From NCBI RefSeq assembly GCF_902712855.1, contig NZ_LR743507.1, forward strand, positions 5,442,501 through 5,506,500: DNA of 64,000 nucleotides, written 5' to 3'. The position numbers and the translations under genes are program-made. Shown here piece by piece: positions 9,036-17,383 of the stretch. The notes below the pieces were generated by a model. It worked only from the letters and a program-made list of their open reading frames with translations, was not told the DNA's origin and did no database searches. This DNA comes from Variovorax paradoxus. Lineage in GTDB: Bacteria; Pseudomonadota; Gammaproteobacteria; Burkholderiales; Burkholderiaceae_C. Positions within the stretch are counted from its first letter, which is position 1; every line of letters begins with the position of its first letter.

Positions 9036-9449
9036 ATGCAGAGCATCTTCCATCTTGCCTTTCACGTTCGCGACCTCGACGGCGCCCGCCATTTCTACGG
9101 CGGCGTGCTCGGTTGCGCCGAGGGCCGCAGCACCGACACCTGGGTCGATTTCGATTTCTTCGGCCACCAGATCTCGCTTCACCTCGGTGAGCCCTTCGCC
9201 ACCACCCGCACCGGCCGCGTGGGCGACGCACTGGTGCCCATGCCGCATTTCGGCCTGGCGCTCGCGCTGCCCGACTGGCAGGCACTGGCCGCACGGCTGG
9301 AGGCGGCAGGCACCGAGTTCGTGCTGAAGCCGCACGTGCGCTTCGAAGGCCAGCCGGGCGAGCAATGGACGATGTTCTTCTGCGACCCGTTCGGCAATCC
9401 GATCGAGGTCAAGGGCTTCCGTTCCCTCGACACGCTTTACGACAAGTGA
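9036..9449 (+). CDS. VOC (glyoxalase/bleomycin resistance-like) family protein
   Basis: 137 aa, cytosolic, one paired beta-alpha-beta-beta-beta unit. Candidate metal ligands are His10 in FHLAFHVRD, the His residues of GHQISLH and HFGLAL, and Glu in GNPIEVKGF. The DPFGNPIE motif is classic for the superfamily. Substrate is unknown. The family includes lyases, dioxygenases and binding proteins. No SD precedes the ATG, while CATAAT lies 8 nt upstream. Its TGA overlaps the GTG of the next gene (GTGA), so the two are probably translationally coupled. Confidence 0.85.
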   Translation: MQSIFHLAFHVRDLDGARHFYGGVLGCAEGRSTDTWVDFDFFGHQISLHLGEPFATTRTGRVGDALVPMPHFGLALALPDWQALAARLEAAGTEFVLKPHVRFEGQPGEQWTMFFCDPFGNPIEVKGFRSLDTLYDK

Positions 9450-10660
9450 GCCCGCGCCGCGCCCCTTTCTGCAGACCCGCGGCGCTCCCGGGCAAGCCGG
9501 GGCGACTGCTGCGGGCCGCATTCGCAGCACTGGTGCCGCTGCTGGGCGCCGCCGCAGCCCACGCGCAGCTCGACTGCGACCTCAACGGCCGCAGCGTGAA
9601 CCCCGCCAACGGCGCCACCACCGCCGGCAAGACGGGCCTGCTGCGCTGCAAGGACCGCGCGAGCGGCGAGCTGCAGCGCGAGGAGCAGCTGCAGAACGGC
9701 GTATTCATGGGCCTCGTGCGCATCTACGAAAAGGGCAAGCTGGCCAAGGAGCACAGCGTCAACGCCAAGGGCAACATCCAGGGCCGTGCGCGCGAGTTCT
9801 CGCCCACCGGCCGCGTGCTGCGCGAGGCCAACTACGACGACGGCCAGGAGCGCGGCCTGGTGCGCAGCTTCTACCCCGACGGCAAGCTGCGGCGCGTCAT
9901 CTTCTATCCCGACACCGGCAGCAACAGCGAGCGCGCATCGGCCGAGTTCACCGAGCGCGGCCAGCTGTCGGCGCTGCGCTGCGCCGACGCGCCCACGCTG
10001 TCGCCCGCGGTCGACGACGCCAGGCTCTGTGGCTTCTCGGGCACCGGCCCGTCGCAGGTCGACCTCTTCGACGCGCAAGGCAGCCTGCGTTCACGGCTGT
10101 CGTACGTGTCGGGCAAGCGAACCCGTCTGCAGAATTTCTACGACAACGGCAAGACGGCCATGCTCGACGAGACGGTGGGCAACCAGCGCACCGAGCAGAA
10201 CTACTCGTCCGAAGGCGTGAAGCGCCGCGAGACGGCTTATCTGCTGGTGGAGCGCGCCAGCGTGCGCGTTCGCGAACAGGCGTTCTCCGAGAAAGGCACG
10301 CTGGTGCGCGACCAGCGCTGGAACAGCGCGGGCGAGCCGATCGTCGACGACAGCTACTACCTCAACGGCCAGCCGAGCAGCAAGTCGGCGTACAGCGGCA
10401 GCGGCGACACCCGCACCGTCGAGATCACCGAGTTCTACGACACCGGCGAGCGCGCCGCGCTGGGCCGCTATCAGGTGGTGGGCCGCGGCCGGCAGATTCC
10501 GATCGGCACGCACCAGCGCTTCAGCGAGAAGGGCTCGCTGCTGGCCGAGTCCAGCTTCGACGCCAAGGGCCGAGTCACGCGCGAGCGCGCCTGGGACGAG
10601 AGCGGCGAGTTGCAGCGCGACGACGAGGTCTTCGAGGACGGGTCGCGCAAGGCTAGGTAG
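9446..10660 (+). CDS. exported MORN-like / YwqK-type repeat protein
   Basis: 404 aa from a GTG at 9446 that overlaps the upstream stop by 4 nt. Starting here gives a clean signal peptide (LLRAAFAALVPLLGAAAAHA). An upstream in-frame ATG lies inside the VOC gene. The mature part is built of about ten beta-hairpin repeats with the pattern polar-x-Y/F-x-x-x-G-x-L/R (NGVFMGLVRIYEKGKL, RSFYPDGKLRRVIFY, NFYDNGKTAMLDE, FYDTGERAALGRY). This is the MORN/YwqK type seen in proteins that present extended surfaces. No enzyme motif is visible and function is unknown. The TAG stop is continuous with the first intergenic repeat unit. Confidence 0.75.
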   Translation: MSPRRAPFCRPAALPGKPGRLLRAAFAALVPLLGAAAAHAQLDCDLNGRSVNPANGATTAGKTGLLRCKDRASGELQREEQLQNGVFMGLVRIYEKGKLAKEHSVNAKGNIQGRAREFSPTGRVLREANYDDGQERGLVRSFYPDGKLRRVIFYPDTGSNSERASAEFTERGQLSALRCADAPTLSPAVDDARLCGFSGTGPSQVDLFDAQGSLRSRLSYVSGKRTRLQNFYDNGKTAMLDETVGNQRTEQNYSSEGVKRRETAYLLVERASVRVREQAFSEKGTLVRDQRWNSAGEPIVDDSYYLNGQPSSKSAYSGSGDTRTVEITEFYDTGERAALGRYQVVGRGRQIPIGTHQRFSEKGSLLAESSFDAKGRVTRERAWDESGELQRDDEVFEDGSRKAR

Positions 10661-10757
10661 GCTCGCCCCCAGGATGCGCGCACTTCGTGTCGCTTCTCCT
10701 TCCCCCTACCGGGGGCAACACCAGAGGCCCGGCAAAGCCGGTTCCTCGGTGTTTCTT
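10660..10757 (+). repeat. structured intergenic repeat, unit 1 of a tandem pair
   Basis: Begins GGCTCGCCCCCAGG directly on the last base of the TAG stop codon of the MORN-like gene. It contains CCCCC-TACC-GGGGG, then nested arms AACACC (10717-10722)/GGTGTT (10748-10753), GAGG/CCTC and CCGGC-AAA-GCCGG. Related copies are at 10758, 28776, 44190 and 63899, with compensatory changes in the arms. Confidence 0.85.
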
Positions 10758-10850
10758 GGCTCGCCCCCGGATCGCGCACTTCGTGTCGCTTCTCCTTCCC
10801 TCTACCGGGGGCAACACTGGAGGCCCGGCAGCGCCGGTTCCCCGGTGTTC
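10758..10850 (+). repeat. structured intergenic repeat, unit 2 of a tandem pair
   Basis: Second copy, same orientation, starting GGCTCGCCCCCGG. It keeps the CCCTCTACCGGGGG segment and the CCGGC/GCCGG core (loop AGC). The outer arm is AACACT/GGTGTT, with one possible G-U pair and one A-C mismatch, so it is slightly degenerate. Confidence 0.8.
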
Positions 10851-10889
10851 ACGAAGCCGGCGGAGGGCAAGGCCTCCGCGCATGGCGGG

Positions 10890-11864
10890 TCAGTCGAGCT
10901 TGATTCCGGCCTGCTTGATGATGGGTCCCCAGCGGTTCGACTCGGCGCGCGACAGGGCGGCGAACTGGGCCGGCGTGCCGGGCATGGCTTCCATGCCGAA
11001 ATCCTCGAAGCGCTTCTGCACGGCGGGCGTGCCGAAGGCCTTGTTCAGGTCGCCGTTGAGCTTGTTCACCACCGCGGCAGGCAGGCCGGCCGGGCCGAGG
11101 ATGCCCTGGAAGGCGAACACCTCGGTGTTGGGCACGCCGACCTCGGCGAGCGTCGGGACGTTGGGCAGCAGCTTGCTGCGCGCGCCCGAGCCGATGGCCA
11201 GCACGCGCACCTTGTTGCTCTGCATGATCGACAGACCGGAAGCCAGGTCGAGGAACATGCAGGGCACCTGTCCGCCCATCACGTCGGCCATGGCCGGCGC
11301 CGCGCCGCGGTACGGGATGTGGGTGATGAAGGTGCCGGTGCGCACCTTGAACATCTCCATGGCCAGGTGGTGCGGCGAACCGTTGCCGGGCGATGCGTAG
11401 TTGACCTTGCCGGGGTTCGCCTTCACGTAGGCCAGGAACTCCTTGAAGGTCTTGGCCGGGAAGTCGGGATGCACGACCAGCGCCAGCGGGAACTTGCCGA
11501 TCGCGCCGATGTAGGTGAAGTCTTTCTCGGGGTTGAACGGCAGCTTGCTGAACAGGTGCTCGTTGAAGGCCAGCACGGCGTTGTCGGCCGACAGGATCGT
11601 GTAGCCGTCGGGCTTGCTCTTGGCGACCAGGTCGGCGCCGATGTTGGTCGAGGCGCCGGGGCGGTTGTCCACCACGATCTGCTGGCCCAGCGTCTGGCGC
11701 ATCGATTCGGCCAGCACGCGCGCGATCACGTCGGTGCCGCCGCCCGCCGGATACGGCACGACCCACCTGATGAGCTGCTGGGGGTATTCCTGCGCGTGGG
11801 CGAAGGGCGATGCGGCCACGGCGGCGCCGGAGGCGAGCGTGGCGAGAAGGGTGCGGCGATCCAT
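10890..11864 (-). CDS. tripartite tricarboxylate transporter (Bug family) substrate-binding protein
   Basis: 324 aa periplasmic solute-binding protein. The leader MDRRTLLATLASGAAVAASPFAHA has a twin-arginine-like start. Family motifs are WVVPYPAGGGTDVIAR, DNRPGAS, KPDGYTIL, and YRGAAPAMADVMGGQV. These proteins feed TctAB-type permeases, but no permease genes are near, as is usual for the many orphan Bug proteins of Burkholderiales. GGAG lies 8 nt before the ATG. It is third in an operon with the FAD monooxygenase and DUF2783 genes, so the ligand is probably the aromatic or carboxylic acid those enzymes degrade (inference). Confidence 0.93.
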   Translation of the reverse strand: MDRRTLLATLASGAAVAASPFAHAQEYPQQLIRWVVPYPAGGGTDVIARVLAESMRQTLGQQIVVDNRPGASTNIGADLVAKSKPDGYTILSADNAVLAFNEHLFSKLPFNPEKDFTYIGAIGKFPLALVVHPDFPAKTFKEFLAYVKANPGKVNYASPGNGSPHHLAMEMFKVRTGTFITHIPYRGAAPAMADVMGGQVPCMFLDLASGLSIMQSNKVRVLAIGSGARSKLLPNVPTLAEVGVPNTEVFAFQGILGPAGLPAAVVNKLNGDLNKAFGTPAVQKRFEDFGMEAMPGTPAQFAALSRAESNRWGPIIKQAGIKLD

Positions 11865-11904
11865 GGATCAGTCTCCAGTTGCTTGTGTTGATCGAAAAGC
11901 TTGT

Positions 11905-12123
11905 TTACGAAGCGGACAGCGATGGTACGGGCAGCGCGTGCAGCGCGTCGGCCAGCGCGGCGCGGCAGCGCGCCTCGTCGCCCACCTGCTCGAACAGCAG
12001 CAGCGCGAGCCGCGCGAGGAACAGCGATTCGCGCTCGGCGCCCGCCTCGCTGATGGCGCGCGCGCATTCGGCGTAGAGGCGGTCGCGGGCGTCGGGGTGC
12101 AGGTGTGTCGTGGTCGTGGTCAT
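11905..12123 (-). CDS. DUF2783 domain protein
   Basis: 72 aa, soluble, mostly helical (DARDRLYAECARAISEAG, ESLFLARLALLLFEQVGD). Its ATG overlaps the TGA of the upstream monooxygenase gene (ATGA), implying coupled translation. DUF2783 genes typically sit just after such FAD hydroxylase genes in Burkholderiales, so the product may be an accessory or stabilising subunit. Its biochemical role is not known. The Bug gene follows after 40 bp. Confidence 0.8.
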   Translation of the reverse strand: MTTTTTHLHPDARDRLYAECARAISEAGAERESLFLARLALLLFEQVGDEARCRAALADALHALPVPSLSAS

Positions 12124-13886
12124 GCGGAAAGCTCCTGTGCGGCGGCGCGGGCCAGCGCGGGTTGCAGGGCGCCGGGTGCGAGGCGGTGCCAGCGCGCGGC
12201 CACGTGGCCGTCGGGGCGCAGCAGGTACACCGCGCCATCGCCCGCGCCGAGCTCCTCGAACACCGCGGGCGATGCATGCGCGTCGGCGTCGTCGAAGCCA
12301 GGGCCGGCGATGGTGCGCACGGCAAAAGGCAATGCGCCTTGCCGCGCCGAGGCGACGTCGGCCGCCGGCGGCAACGCCACTTCGGGCCGCAGCACCAGCA
12401 GCGTGAAGGTCGGCGCGATGAGATCGGTGAGGTGGCCGCGCGCGAGTGGCTGCTCGGGCATCACTTCGCCCGGCAGCGGGCCGCCGGGCAGCGCTTCGCC
12501 CTCGGTCGAGAGCGGCGAACCGGCATAGCGCACGGCCTGCGTCTGGCGCGGGTTGATCAGCTGCGCGATGCCGCGGTGCGTCTCCGACAACGACAGCGCG
12601 GCTTCGCGCAGCAGGTCGAAGCCGCGCGACGGCGGCGACATGAACTCGGTGCTGCGCATCGCGTTCTCGGCGTTCACATGGAAGGCCGCGATGCGCTCCT
12701 GGGAGTACGCGTCGAGCAGCGCCGCGCCCGACAGGCCCTTGGCGACGAAGGCCAGTTTCCACGCGAGGTTGTCGGCATCGTCGAAGCCCGAGTTGAGCCC
12801 GCGCACGCCGAAGATCGGCATCGCGTGTGCCGCGTTGCCCGCGAACACCACGCGGCCGTGGCGGTAGCTGTCGAGCGTCATCGCGCCCGCGCGGTACACC
12901 GAGGTCCACACCGTCTTCCAAGGCAGATGGCCTTCGCCGATGGCGTCGAGGTGGCGCTGCACGAACTCGGCCACGGCCGGCGGCTGCAGTGCCTCCTCGG
13001 TGTCCTGGCCGGGGCGCAGCTGGTAGTCGATGCGCCAGATGTCGTCGGGCTGGCGATGCATCAGCACCGTGGAGCCGGGGTTCCACGGCGGGTCGAACCA
13101 GGCGCGGCGCTCGGTCGGGTGCCCGCTTTTCAGCTCGATGTCGATGATCACGTAGCGGCCCTCGTAGCCCGTGCCCTCGAGCGCGAGACCCAGCGCCTTG
13201 CGCACGAAGCTCTGGCCGCCGTCGCAGGCGGCGAGCCACTGGCCGTGGAGCCGGTAGGCGCCCCCGGCGTTGCGCACGTCGAGCGTCACGCCCTCGCCGT
13301 CCTGCGCGAGCGCAGTGAGTTCGGTGCCCCAGCGGATGTCGATGAGGCCGGGCGTCTGCTCGTTGCGGCGGAAGATTTCCTCGAGCAGGTAGTGCTCGGC
13401 GTAGTACTGCTCGAGATTGATCATCGGCGGCAGCTTCTGCTGCGCATCGGTCGGCATCTCGAAGCGGAACACCTCGGCCGTTTTGTAGAAGCTGCGGCCC
13501 ACGCTCCACGGCAGACCCTTGGCCATGAAGTCCGGCAGCACGCCCAGGCGCTCCATGATCTCCAGGCTGCGCCGCGAGATGCACGCCGCGCGGCTGCCGA
13601 CGCACACGGTGTCGTCGGCTTCCAGGATGACGCAGCGCACGCCGTGGTTCGCGAGCCCCAGCGCGAGCGCCATGCCGACCGGGCCGCCGCCCGCGATCAC
13701 CACCGGGTGGCGGCCGGGCTCCATGCCGACGCCCTCGCCTTCGCCGTGTTCGAGCGGCGGCGTCCAGGGCTTGTAGCGCGTGTAGTGGAAGGCGCCGACG
13801 GAGGGCGGCAGTTCGGTGGCACTGGCCGGCGGCGGCACGGGACCGCTGGCGGCATCGCCGGGAGCGGCGGCGGGAGGGATCGTCAT
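12120..13886 (-). CDS. FAD-dependent aromatic monooxygenase (MhpA/UbiH-like)
   Basis: 588 aa class A flavoprotein hydroxylase. A Pro/Ala-rich N-terminal extension (~55 residues) precedes the Rossmann motif GGGPVGMALALGLANHG. The DG motif is in LAACDGGQSFVRK. The second FAD motif reads GRVVFAGNAAHAMPIFGVRGLNSG, with Asn where most relatives have Asp (GD to GN). A thioredoxin-like C-terminal domain follows, as in MhpA/PHBH-type enzymes. Such enzymes use NAD(P)H and O2 to hydroxylate phenolic acids. The exact substrate is not evident, and 3-hydroxybenzoate or a hydroxyphenylpropionate are possible. It is first gene of the operon with DUF2783 and Bug genes and diverges from a LuxR regulator. Confidence 0.88.
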   Translation of the reverse strand: MTIPPAAAPGDAASGPVPPPASATELPPSVGAFHYTRYKPWTPPLEHGEGEGVGMEPGRHPVVIAGGGPVGMALALGLANHGVRCVILEADDTVCVGSRAACISRRSLEIMERLGVLPDFMAKGLPWSVGRSFYKTAEVFRFEMPTDAQQKLPPMINLEQYYAEHYLLEEIFRRNEQTPGLIDIRWGTELTALAQDGEGVTLDVRNAGGAYRLHGQWLAACDGGQSFVRKALGLALEGTGYEGRYVIIDIELKSGHPTERRAWFDPPWNPGSTVLMHRQPDDIWRIDYQLRPGQDTEEALQPPAVAEFVQRHLDAIGEGHLPWKTVWTSVYRAGAMTLDSYRHGRVVFAGNAAHAMPIFGVRGLNSGFDDADNLAWKLAFVAKGLSGAALLDAYSQERIAAFHVNAENAMRSTEFMSPPSRGFDLLREAALSLSETHRGIAQLINPRQTQAVRYAGSPLSTEGEALPGGPLPGEVMPEQPLARGHLTDLIAPTFTLLVLRPEVALPPAADVASARQGALPFAVRTIAGPGFDDADAHASPAVFEELGAGDGAVYLLRPDGHVAARWHRLAPGALQPALARAAAQELSA

Positions 13887-13931
13887 GCGACGGGATTGTC
13901 CCGATGCGCGGGCCGCGGCAATGTCATAACT

Positions 13932-13949
13932 TCGTACGAGGTAATTACC
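13932..13949. promoter_or_regulatory. paired palindromes between monooxygenase operon and luxR-type gene
   Basis: Two perfect palindromes abut: TCGTACGA (13932-13939) and GGTAATTACC (13940-13949). They lie in the 88-bp divergent spacer, 26 bp before the regulator's ATG. They are the best candidate for the operator of the adjacent LuxR-type protein. Not proven. Confidence 0.4.
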
Positions 13950-13974
13950 CTGATCCCGTCGATATTCCATCCGC

Positions 13975-14850
13975 ATGAGACGCTGGCGCCTCCATCCTGC
14001 CGACACCGCACTGGCCGCCGCCGTGGTCGGCGACGTGCTGTCCGGCGTGGGCACCGCGCGCCTGGCGGCGAGCTACCTGAAGGCGATGCAGCGCGTGATG
14101 CCCGTCACCTTCTGCACCGTGTTCTCGGTCAGCGCGGCCGGGCGCATCGAGACGGTATCGGCCGCAAGCAGCTACGGCAGCACGGCCGAGCGCACGTCCG
14201 AGCGCTACGTGGCGCAGCGCTTCGACCAGCTCGACCCCAACATGGCGTGGCTGGCGGCGCGCAAGCTCCCCAAGCGCCCGCAGCTGTGGCTGGGCCACCA
14301 GCGCGCCGACGAGGTGGCCGACCCCGCGTACCGCGCCGCCTGCTACGGCGACGTGGGCATCCGCGAGCGCGCCTCGGTGCTGTTGCTCCTGCCCACGGGC
14401 CAGCGCGTGGCGGTGAGCTTCTACCGGAGCCTGGCGCAGCCCGAGTTCGATGCGGCCGATTTCGCGCGCATCGAGGCGCACGCCACCCTGCTGGCCGACG
14501 CCACCGCGGCGCACGGCCGCAGCGCGGTCGCGGTGCGCGAGGCCGTCGAGCCGGGGCTGGGCTCGCGGCTGCTGGCGCTGAGCCTGCGCGAGCGCGAGGT
14601 CATCGGGCACCTGATGGCAGGCCGCACGGCGAAGGAAGCCGCGCGCGAGATCGGCGTCGAGCTCACGACGGTGCGCACGCATCAGTACCGGGCGTTCCGG
14701 CGGCTGGGAATCCGGTCGCAGAAGGAACTGCTGCGGGGCGCGCCTTCCGCACCGCCCACTTCGCCAACTTCGCCAACTTCGCCAACTTCGCCAACTTCGC
14801 CCACGTCGCCGGAAGGCTCGGCTCAGTCGCCCGAGGCTTCCTCTTCCTGA
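13975..14850 (+). CDS. LuxR-family transcriptional regulator with TSP-repeat tail
   Basis: 291 aa. Residues ~20-180 form a GAF/PAS-like sensing domain without the conserved acyl-homoserine-lactone residues I would expect of a LuxR receptor. Residues ~201-250 are a LuxR-type helix-turn-helix (LSLREREVIGHLMAGRTAKE, ELTTVRTHQYRAFRRLGI). The tail is low complexity, (TSP)n, encoded by a 9-bp tandem repeat. GATATT ends 8 nt before the ATG and no SD is seen. It is divergent from the monooxygenase operon and likely controls it in response to the aromatic substrate. The last 28 bp overlap the 3' end of the convergent FAH gene. Confidence 0.85.
   Translation: MRRWRLHPADTALAAAVVGDVLSGVGTARLAASYLKAMQRVMPVTFCTVFSVSAAGRIETVSAASSYGSTAERTSERYVAQRFDQLDPNMAWLAARKLPKRPQLWLGHQRADEVADPAYRAACYGDVGIRERASVLLLLPTGQRVAVSFYRSLAQPEFDAADFARIEAHATLLADATAAHGRSAVAVREAVEPGLGSRLLALSLREREVIGHLMAGRTAKEAAREIGVELTTVRTHQYRAFRRLGIRSQKELLRGAPSAPPTSPTSPTSPTSPTSPTSPEGSAQSPEASSS
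14758..14811 (+). repeat. 9-bp tandem repeat inside the LuxR-type gene
   Basis: Four exact copies of ACTTCGCCA followed by two variant units (ACTTCGCCC, ACGTCGCCG) encode Thr-Ser-Pro repeats after the DNA-binding domain. The unit is a multiple of three, so copy-number change keeps the frame. Confidence 0.85.
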
Positions 14851-15917
14851 GCCTCGGCGGGCGCGTCGCCCTGCGGTTTCACCAGCGACACCGGCGCCTC
14901 CTTCGGCCGCCCGGCCGTGGACACGATCTCCTGGTCGATGGCGCCGAACAGCGAGCGGCCGTCCAGGCCCTTCATCTCGATGCGGATGGTGTCGCCGAAC
15001 TTCATGAAGTCGGTATAGGGCGCGCCGGACTGGATGGTCTCGATGCAGCGCTTCTCGGCGATGCACGAGTAGCCCTTGGGCCAGTCCATGTGGCCGTTCT
15101 TCTCGACGCCCTTGTTGCTCACGGTGCCGCTGCCGACGATGCTGCCGGCGCGCACGTTGCGCGTCTTGGCGATGTGCGCGATGAGCTGGCCGAAGTGGAA
15201 GGTCATCTCGGGACCGGCGTCGCACAGGCCGACCTTGCGGCCGTTCCAGTTGCTTTGCAGCGCCAGGTGCACGCGGCCCTTCTGCCAGGCCTCGCCGAGT
15301 TCGTCGAGCGTGACGGCCACGGGGCTGAAGGCGGTGGCGGGCTTGCTCTGGAAGAAGCCGAAGCCCTTGGCGAGTTCGGGCGGGATCAGGTTGCGCAGGC
15401 TCACGTCGTTGGCCAGCATCACCAGGCGGATGCCTTCCAGTGCCTGCTCGGGCGTGGCGCCCATGCGCACGTCGCCGGTGACGACGGCGATCTCGGCCTC
15501 GAAGTCGATGCCCATCGCCTCGCTGGGCACGACGACGTCGTCGGTCGGGCCGAGGAAATCGTCGCTGCCGCCCTGGTACATCAGCGGGTCCTGGTAGAAG
15601 CTCTCGGGCACCTCGGCATTGCGCGCCTTGCGCACCAGCTCCACATGGTTCAGGTAGGCCGAGCCATCGGCCCACTGGTAGGCGCGCGGCAGCGGCGCCA
15701 TGCACATGGCCGGGTCGAACGGAAAGGCATGGCGCGTGCGGCCGGCGTTGAGGTTGGCGTACAGGTCCTGCAGCTGGGGGCTCATGAAGCCCCAGTCGTC
15801 CAGCACCTGCTGCAGCCGGCTCGCGATGCCGGTGGCGTAGTGGGCGAGCGTGAGGTCGCGCGAGACAACGACGAGTTGTCCGTCGCGCGAGCCGTCCTTC
15901 AGGGTGGCGAGTTTCAT
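14823..15917 (-). CDS. fumarylacetoacetate hydrolase (FAH) family protein
   Basis: 364 aa, cytosolic. The FAH fold is clear: GIDFEAEIAVVTGDV supplies acidic metal ligands, followed by ANDVSLRNLIPPELAKGFGF, KPATAFSPVAVT, GSIVGSGTVSNKG and FMKFGDTIRIEMKG. The family cleaves C-C bonds of ring-fission products such as fumarylacetoacetate, fumarylpyruvate or maleylpyruvate. A role at the end of the gentisate- or homogentisate-type pathway started by the nearby monooxygenase is inferred. No ring-cleaving dioxygenase is in the window. The C-terminus is an acidic tail (AEAQEEEASGD) that overlaps the convergent regulator gene by 28 bp. Confidence 0.9.
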   Translation of the reverse strand: MKLATLKDGSRDGQLVVVSRDLTLAHYATGIASRLQQVLDDWGFMSPQLQDLYANLNAGRTRHAFPFDPAMCMAPLPRAYQWADGSAYLNHVELVRKARNAEVPESFYQDPLMYQGGSDDFLGPTDDVVVPSEAMGIDFEAEIAVVTGDVRMGATPEQALEGIRLVMLANDVSLRNLIPPELAKGFGFFQSKPATAFSPVAVTLDELGEAWQKGRVHLALQSNWNGRKVGLCDAGPEMTFHFGQLIAHIAKTRNVRAGSIVGSGTVSNKGVEKNGHMDWPKGYSCIAEKRCIETIQSGAPYTDFMKFGDTIRIEMKGLDGRSLFGAIDQEIVSTAGRPKEAPVSLVKPQGDAPAEAQEEEASGD

Positions 15918-16032
15918 GATGCGGTGCGTGCCTGGGTGCGTGCAGGAGGAGAGGATGCGGCGCGGGCACCGGGCCGGGCGCTGCGCCCACTTAAACTGGT
16001 TGAACGGGCGGCAGTGTACCGAGGTGGTCTTC

Positions 16033-17247
16033 GTGAAACTCCATGCCCACACGCCACTCCACACACCGATGCCGACATCCGTCGCCAACCTCCCCCTGCC
16101 CCCCGGCCTGCCCGGGCGCCCGTCGTGGCGGGTGCTGGCGGGGCTGACGCTGCTGGTCGCACTGGTCCACCTGCTGGTGCTCGGGCTGGCACCGACGGCC
16201 ATCGGGCCGGAGCCCTCGCCGCTGGCGAACAAATTCATCACGCGCACCATCGTGATCGCGCCGCCGGAAGCGGCAAAGCCGGCCGCGCCGGCCGCCGCGC
16301 CGGTGGAAGCCGCGCCGGCGCCACCGCCCAAGCCGCGCCGCCCGCGCGCGCCCTCGGTGCCGAAGCCGAAACCCGCGCCGACGCCGCAGGTGATGACCAC
16401 GCCCGAACCGGTGCCGGATGCGCCCGTCGCGCCGGTGCCGGAGACACCCGACGCGCCCGACCAGACTGCCCAGGCCGCTACCGATTCAGGAGCAAAAGCC
16501 CCCGATGCACCGGCCGGCGGCCCGAATGGCGCGGGCGACGGTGCGGCAGGCGCGTCGAGCCCCGCCGCCGGCAACATCGCCGGCACGCAATCGCTGCGCG
16601 TGCCCGGCTCGGTCAAGCTGTCGTTCGCGGCCACCGGCCAGCGCGGCGCCTCGCCCATGCAGGGCGTGTTCGGCACGCTCGAATGGCTGCAGGACGGCAG
16701 CAGCTACGACGCGCGGCTCACGCTCAAGCTGCTCTTCAGCACGATCCTGAGCCAGCACAGCACCGGCAAGATCGGCCCGTCGGGCATCGAGCCTGACCGC
16801 TACTCCGAGAGCCGCCGCGGCGAGATCGCGGCGCATTTCGTGCGCGACCAGGGGCAGATCCTGTTCAGCAACAACGCGCCGTCGGTGCCGCTGGTGCCCG
16901 GTGCGCAGGACCGGCTCAGCGTGGTGATGCAGCTCGGCGGCCTGCTGGCGGGCGACCCGGCCCGCTACCCTGCGGGCAGCCACATCACCGTGCAGACCGC
17001 CGGCACGCGCGAGGCCGGCACCTGGGTCTTCAACATCGAGGGCGAGGAACGAATGACCGTGCAGGCGGGCGAATACACGGTGCGAAAGCTCACCCGCAGT
17101 CCGCGCAAGGAGTTCGACGTGAAGCTCGAACTGTGGCTGGCGCCCGAGCTCGGCTACCTGCCGGTGCGGATCAAACAGACACAGCCCAACGGCGACTTCG
17201 CCGACATGGAATTGCGTGAATCCCTGCCTGCGGGACCGTCAAACTGA
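16033..17247 (+). CDS. DUF3108 family protein with N-terminal membrane anchor
   Basis: About 404 aa from a GTG at 16033, preferred because GAGGTGG lies 5 nt upstream. The ATG at 16069 has no SD and would shorten it by 12 residues. One membrane segment (LAGLTLLVALVHLLVLGLA) is followed by a long Pro/Ala/Lys linker (KPRRPRAPSVPKPKPAP), TonB-like in composition, that could span the periplasm. A C-terminal DUF3108 beta domain (~190-400) follows. The function is unknown. It stands divergent from the FAH gene across 115 bp. Confidence 0.8.
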   Translation: MKLHAHTPLHTPMPTSVANLPLPPGLPGRPSWRVLAGLTLLVALVHLLVLGLAPTAIGPEPSPLANKFITRTIVIAPPEAAKPAAPAAAPVEAAPAPPPKPRRPRAPSVPKPKPAPTPQVMTTPEPVPDAPVAPVPETPDAPDQTAQAATDSGAKAPDAPAGGPNGAGDGAAGASSPAAGNIAGTQSLRVPGSVKLSFAATGQRGASPMQGVFGTLEWLQDGSSYDARLTLKLLFSTILSQHSTGKIGPSGIEPDRYSESRRGEIAAHFVRDQGQILFSNNAPSVPLVPGAQDRLSVVMQLGGLLAGDPARYPAGSHITVQTAGTREAGTWVFNIEGEERMTVQAGEYTVRKLTRSPRKEFDVKLELWLAPELGYLPVRIKQTQPNGDFADMELRESLPAGPSN

Positions 17248-17316
17248 GGAGAAAGTCACATTATCGAGGTCAAAGGCAAAAGTTAAACCGTTAGTTTTAC
17301 TAAAAGACAACCAGAC

Positions 17317-17344
17317 TTGAAACTGGCGCGTTGATTGCTATCTA
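17317..17344 (+). promoter_or_regulatory. sigma70-like promoter of the DUF3567 gene
   Basis: TTGAAA (17317-17322) and TATCTA (17339-17344) are 16 bp apart in an unusually AT-rich spacer. Transcription would start near 17352, which fits translation from 17384 better than from the ATG at 17351. Confidence 0.45.
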
Positions 17345-17383
17345 ACTCCCATGAACGCCATCGACATACTCACAGGGCCCGCC

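Noticed and set aside
12105..16796. A 1563-codon + strand open frame across four genes
   Set aside because: It crosses genes of both strands that have clear families; composition is Arg/Ala/His noise.
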